From Clostridiales bacterium (lineage in GTDB: Bacteria > Bacillota > Clostridia > Oscillospirales > Oscillospiraceae): a DNA stretch of 5,986 nt. Shown here one piece after another: positions 4,694 through 5,986 of the stretch. Where the stretch lies: assembly GCA_012516225.1 (NCBI GenBank), contig JAAYWX010000416.1:1-5986 (forward strand), read 5' to 3'. Position 1 is the first letter of the stretch. Each line of letters begins with the position of its first letter. The notes beneath the pieces were generated by a model that was given only the letters and a program-made list of their open reading frames with translations, did no database searches and was not told the origin of the DNA. The position numbers were made by a program, and so were the translations under genes.

Positions 4694-4721
4694 AAAGAGA
4701 TGGGATGACAGGATTTGTAAA
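4694..4721 (-). promoter_or_regulatory. TcdR/UviA-type promoter of the sigma/holin operon
   Basis: On the minus strand TTTACA (4721-4716) is followed, after exactly 16 bases, by CTCTTT (4699-4694). From memory of work on the TcdR/UviA/BotR subgroup, TTTACA and CTCTTT are the -35 and -10 elements of its toxin promoters. Transcription would start near 4687, giving a leader of about 18 bases with the ribosome binding site at its very start. The gene read from it encodes a sigma factor of this subgroup, so autoactivation is likely. The match is seen; use is inferred. Confidence 0.7.
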
Positions 4722-4727
4722 CATAAG

Positions 4728-4761
4728 TGCGGACAAAATTAATTTTTCCGCATATTTGTCC
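4728..4761. promoter_or_regulatory. Inverted repeats just upstream of the sigma -35 element
   Basis: GGACAAA (4731-4737) is repeated inverted as TTTGTCC (4755-4761), and TGCGGA (4728-4733) as TCCGCA (4747-4752). The two pairs interlock. They sit 6-40 bases upstream of the -35 element, where an activator or repressor of the sigma/holin operon could bind. No known operator consensus is recognised. Confidence 0.35.
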
Positions 4762-4774
4762 ACCTTCTCGTATA

Positions 4775-4828
4775 AAAACAACAGGCAGGCAATTGCGACA
4801 ATTAACCCGCAATCCCTGCCTCTGCCTG
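4775..4828 (-). terminator. Probable minus-strand terminator upstream of the sigma promoter
   Basis: CAGGCAG (4782-4788) pairs with CTGCCTG (4822-4828), and ATTGCG (4792-4797) with CGCAAT (4808-4813), with a small internal asymmetry. On the minus strand the stem is followed by TTGTTTTTAT. It would stop leftward transcription before the sigma/holin promoter and so insulate it. I see no leftward gene to its right that it would serve. Confidence 0.5.
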
Positions 4829-4912
4829 ATTAGTTAATTTTCTACGGAGTATTTAATTGCCTGTCGTTATGCCTCATATCCTCATTTCAATTGACGCTTT
4901 TTTCCATAAACA

Positions 4913-5006
4913 AAAGACAACCAATTAGACAAATTGCAACAACAAATAAATGCTTTACAGGTAAAATTTGTAGTTATTGTTGCATTTTGTACATTTGGTT
5001 GTCTTT
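4913..5006. repeat. 94-bp imperfect inverted repeat (MITE-like or hairpin)
   Basis: The ends AAAGACAACCAA (4913-4924) and TTGGTTGTCTTT (4995-5006) are a perfect 12-bp inverted repeat. Complementarity continues inward: ACAAATTGCAACAACAAAT on the left against a near-match on the right (TTGTTGCATTTTGT region, 4976-4990), so each arm is about 35 bases with a few mismatches. It could be a small non-autonomous mobile element or a long regulatory hairpin. I see no target duplication at its flanks, and no gene in it has a ribosome binding site. Confidence 0.5.
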
Positions 5007-5071
5007 ATTATCAGAATGTCATTTGGAAATTATAGTAATCAATACGTTGTGGCATTCAATTCAAATTGTAC

Positions 5072-5087
5072 TCAGCATTAATGCTGA
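5072..5087. repeat. 16-bp perfect palindrome
   Basis: TCAGCATTAATGCTGA is its own reverse complement. It lies about 95 bases before the riboswitch, in the place where its promoter is expected, and so could be an operator. No binding protein can be named. Confidence 0.4.
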
Positions 5088-5169
5088 TATCTGGATGTCA
5101 CAATTTTCAAAAGGGAGCGATGAATACACTATTTTGGATTTTGTGCTGAGGAATACAAACTAAATATCT

Positions 5170-5262
5170 TCGAAAGGGCAAACCTGTCTAAAGGCAGCGA
5201 CGCAAAGCCAAAGGGTCTAAGGTGCTACTTGCTGAGGCGCTAAGATAGCCTGGCTACCGAAC
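5170..5262 (+). ncRNA. c-di-GMP-I riboswitch (GEMM-I)
   Basis: The conserved blocks of the GEMM-I aptamer occur in order: GGGCAAACC (5176-5184), a short hairpin CTGTC/GGCAG, then GACGCAAAGCC (5199-5209), GGGTCTAA (5213-5220), a second hairpin arm, and AAGATAGCC with GGCTACCG (5242-5259). The class binds the second messenger c-di-GMP and controls the RNA downstream, often for motility or surface genes. The first hairpin ends in UAAA instead of the usual GNRA tetraloop, which may weaken docking to its receptor in the second arm. Downstream lie a long hairpin and a small structured region but no normal gene before a terminator at 5496. The class is clear; the controlled product is not. Confidence 0.85.
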
Positions 5263-5273
5263 AGAGCAAATAT

Positions 5274-5311
5274 AAAGCATAGCCCTGCCCTTTCAGGCGG
5301 GGTTATGCTTT
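5274..5311 (+). terminator. Long hairpin after the riboswitch, possible expression platform
   Basis: Bases 5274-5289 pair with 5296-5311 as a 16-bp stem with two G-U pairs and a 6-base loop. It starts 12 bases after the aptamer, where a terminator controlled by ligand would lie. The T-tract is poor: only TTT, and that forms the end of the stem. It may therefore be a weak terminator or simply a structural stem. Confidence 0.5.
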
Positions 5312-5456
5312 CACAGTATTTACGGGTTTAAGAACTGTGAATGGAGACTTATTGCAAGAATGTCTTTGCTTTTTTGCCCATTACGAAAGGGGTACAAAAT
5401 GGGGATTACAGCAAAGGCATTGCCAAGGGGCTTGAAATAAAGACATTCTTCACAGT
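5310..5456 (+). other. Structured region downstream of the riboswitch, with alternative pairings and tiny ORFs
   Basis: AAGAATGTCTTT (5356-5367) pairs perfectly with AAAGACATTCTT (5439-5450), enclosing small hairpins such as CCCATT/AATGGG (5378-5383, 5398-5403). ACTGTGAA (5334-5341) can pair with either of two TTCACAGT copies, at 5310-5317 or 5449-5456, so two folds compete. A 42-codon frame starts at ATG 5341 without a ribosome binding site. A 13-codon frame (MGITAKALPRGLK) starts at 5399, 6 bases after AAAGGGG (5386-5392), and the CCCATT hairpin covers its start codon. I cannot say whether the product is RNA or peptide. Confidence 0.45.
5399..5440 (+). CDS. Possible 13-residue peptide ORF under the riboswitch
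   Basis: The frame encodes MGITAKALPRGLK. AAAGGGG at 5386-5392 stands at a good distance of 6 bases, and this is the only start between the riboswitch and the terminator at 5496 with a reasonable ribosome binding site. The start codon can pair in a CCCATT/AATGGG hairpin, which could regulate it. So short a frame can arise by chance, so I hold this lightly. Confidence 0.2.
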   Translation: MGITAKALPRGLK

Positions 5457-5495
5457 GTTCAATACATAAACCAATTAACAAGTAATCGGGACATG

Positions 5496-5540
5496 AAAAT
5501 GCCCGCGGTTTGCTGTTGGCAAATCGCGGGCATTTTCTGT
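5496..5540. terminator. Strong bidirectional terminator
   Basis: AAAATGCCCGCG and the following GTTTGC (5496-5513) pair with 5519-5536 as an 18-bp stem with one G-U pair and a 5-base loop. It has an A run on the left and TTTTCTGTTT on the right, so it can act in both directions. It ends the riboswitch transcript and separates it from the gene at 5637. Confidence 0.88.
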
Positions 5541-5636
5541 TTATTAAATAAAGCGCCAAGCTCAATTGGCTGCCGATCCCCTCCGCTTGTTCTTCATTTC
5601 CGGATTTCAAAAATCACGAAATGGAGGACAGACCCT

Positions 5637-5986
5637 ATGGCTGAATTTGAAAGAAAGACGAACTACCGGGAGAAATATCCCGGCTTAAGCGATGAAATCA
5701 TTGAGACGCTGGTAAAAAGTGACCGGAAGATGGAGTACCAGCAGTATGACCTGAAGGCGGAAAGATACAGAATCGATCGCGCCAAAGGAACCGTTACATA
5801 TATCCCCGGCCGGGAGGACTCCTTTGACCGGCTCCTGGAGGAAAACAGGCAGTTTGCCTCCGATGCCGAAAGCGTCGAGGATGCCGCTGTGAAAGCCGTT
5901 ATGATCGAAAAAATGTTGGCCTGCTTAAAGCAGCTTACTCCGGAGGAACAGGAGCTGATAAACGCGCTGTTTTTCAAGGATAAGAG
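5637..5986 (+). CDS. Sigma-70-like protein of phage/conjugative element type (5' part, runs off the window)
   Basis: The frame is open from ATG 5637 to the window end (116 codons). It reads MAEFERKTNYREKYPGLSDEIIETLVKSDRKMEYQQYDLKAERYRI, then GTVTYIPGREDSFDRLLEENRQFASDAESVEDAAVKAVMIEKMLACLKQLTPEEQELINALFFKDK. I recognise the pattern of short sigma-70-like proteins, usually about 140-150 residues, common in clostridial conjugative elements and prophages, which end in a region 4 helix-turn-helix. That last part should follow LTPEEQELINALFF but lies outside the window. GGAGG (5623-5627) lies 9 bases before the start. G+C is clearly higher than in the genes to the left, which fits transfer. It follows a strong terminator, so it needs its own promoter, which I could not identify. 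Confidence 0.8.
   Translation, partial: MAEFERKTNYREKYPGLSDEIIETLVKSDRKMEYQQYDLKAERYRIDRAKGTVTYIPGREDSFDRLLEENRQFASDAESVEDAAVKAVMIEKMLACLKQLTPEEQELINALFFKDK

Noticed and set aside
4670..4780. A LexA (SOS) box controlling the sigma/holin operon, as for uviAB
   Set aside because: I looked for a CGAAC-N4-GTTCG type site near the promoter on both strands and saw none.
5120..5149. Nine-residue frame MNTLFWILC with AAGGGAG 2-9 bases upstream
   Set aside because: Spacing is short and the frame too small to claim; it ends before the riboswitch.
4891..5163. Plus-strand 90-residue frame
   Set aside because: It starts at a TTG without a ribosome binding site and runs through the long inverted repeat and the palindrome; the product has no recognisable pattern.
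5320..5610. Minus-strand 96-residue frame opposite the riboswitch tail
   Set aside because: It reads through the strong bidirectional terminator at 5496-5536, lacks a ribosome binding site, and its pattern comes from the structured RNA strand.
5663..5977. Minus-strand frame opposite the last gene
   Set aside because: It is antisense to the sigma-like gene at 5637, which has a good ribosome binding site and a recognisable sequence.

Overview
The window looks like low-to-mid GC DNA from an anaerobic Firmicute of class Clostridia, probably an oscillospiraceous or ruminococcal lineage. The reasons are strong AAGGAGG-type ribosome binding sites, A-rich spacers, an ECF sigma/DUF4367 anti-sigma pair, a TcdR/UviA-type sigma factor with a TcdE-type holin, and a GEMM-I (c-di-GMP) riboswitch. 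No rRNA, tRNA, CRISPR array or intact transposase is visible. The last 350 bases are visibly richer in G+C and encode a sigma-like protein typical of phages and conjugative elements, so the right edge may be the start of an integrated element.

Layout, left to right. (1) 55-657 (+): a DUF1906 glycoside-hydrolase-like protein, closed by a strong terminator at 693-735. (2) 740-1179: no gene, but a weak terminator-like hairpin and a 13-bp direct repeat (30-bp period) in front of the next gene. (3) 1180-2897 (+): an XRE repressor, an ECF-like sigma factor broken by a frameshift, and its DUF4367-type membrane anti-sigma factor broken by two frameshifts. The breaks lie at, or are most simply placed at, A runs. 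(4) 2978-3406 (+): a small secreted protein whose Shine-Dalgarno is buried in a 22-bp leader hairpin. (5) 3407-3642: a non-coding stretch with crossing and nested complementary blocks, ending in a strong terminator; possibly a structured RNA. (6) 4669-3702 (-): a TcdR/UviA-like sigma factor overlapping a phage-type holin by 4 bp (ATGA), behind a promoter TTTACA-16-CTCTTT, the type this sigma subgroup recognises, and ending in its own terminator. (7) 4731-5160: intergenic inverted repeats and palindromes. (8) 5170-5540 (+): a c-di-GMP-I riboswitch, a long hairpin, a compactly structured region with only tiny ORFs, and a strong bidirectional terminator; this looks like a self-contained riboswitch transcription unit without a normal gene. 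(9) 5637-end (+): the 5' part of a phage/ICE-type sigma-like gene.

How the parts may work together. The window is dominated by regulators: three separate sigma-like proteins, one XRE repressor, one riboswitch and one possible translational switch. The sigma/holin pair resembles the toxin or bacteriocin release modules of clostridia (TcdR/TcdE, UviA/UviB), and its promoter suggests self-activation. No toxin gene is visible here. The ECF/anti-sigma pair would be a signal-transducing unit if intact, but as read it is broken. The two most unusual signals are the 22-bp hairpin over the secreted protein's ribosome binding site and the c-di-GMP riboswitch that feeds no ordinary gene.
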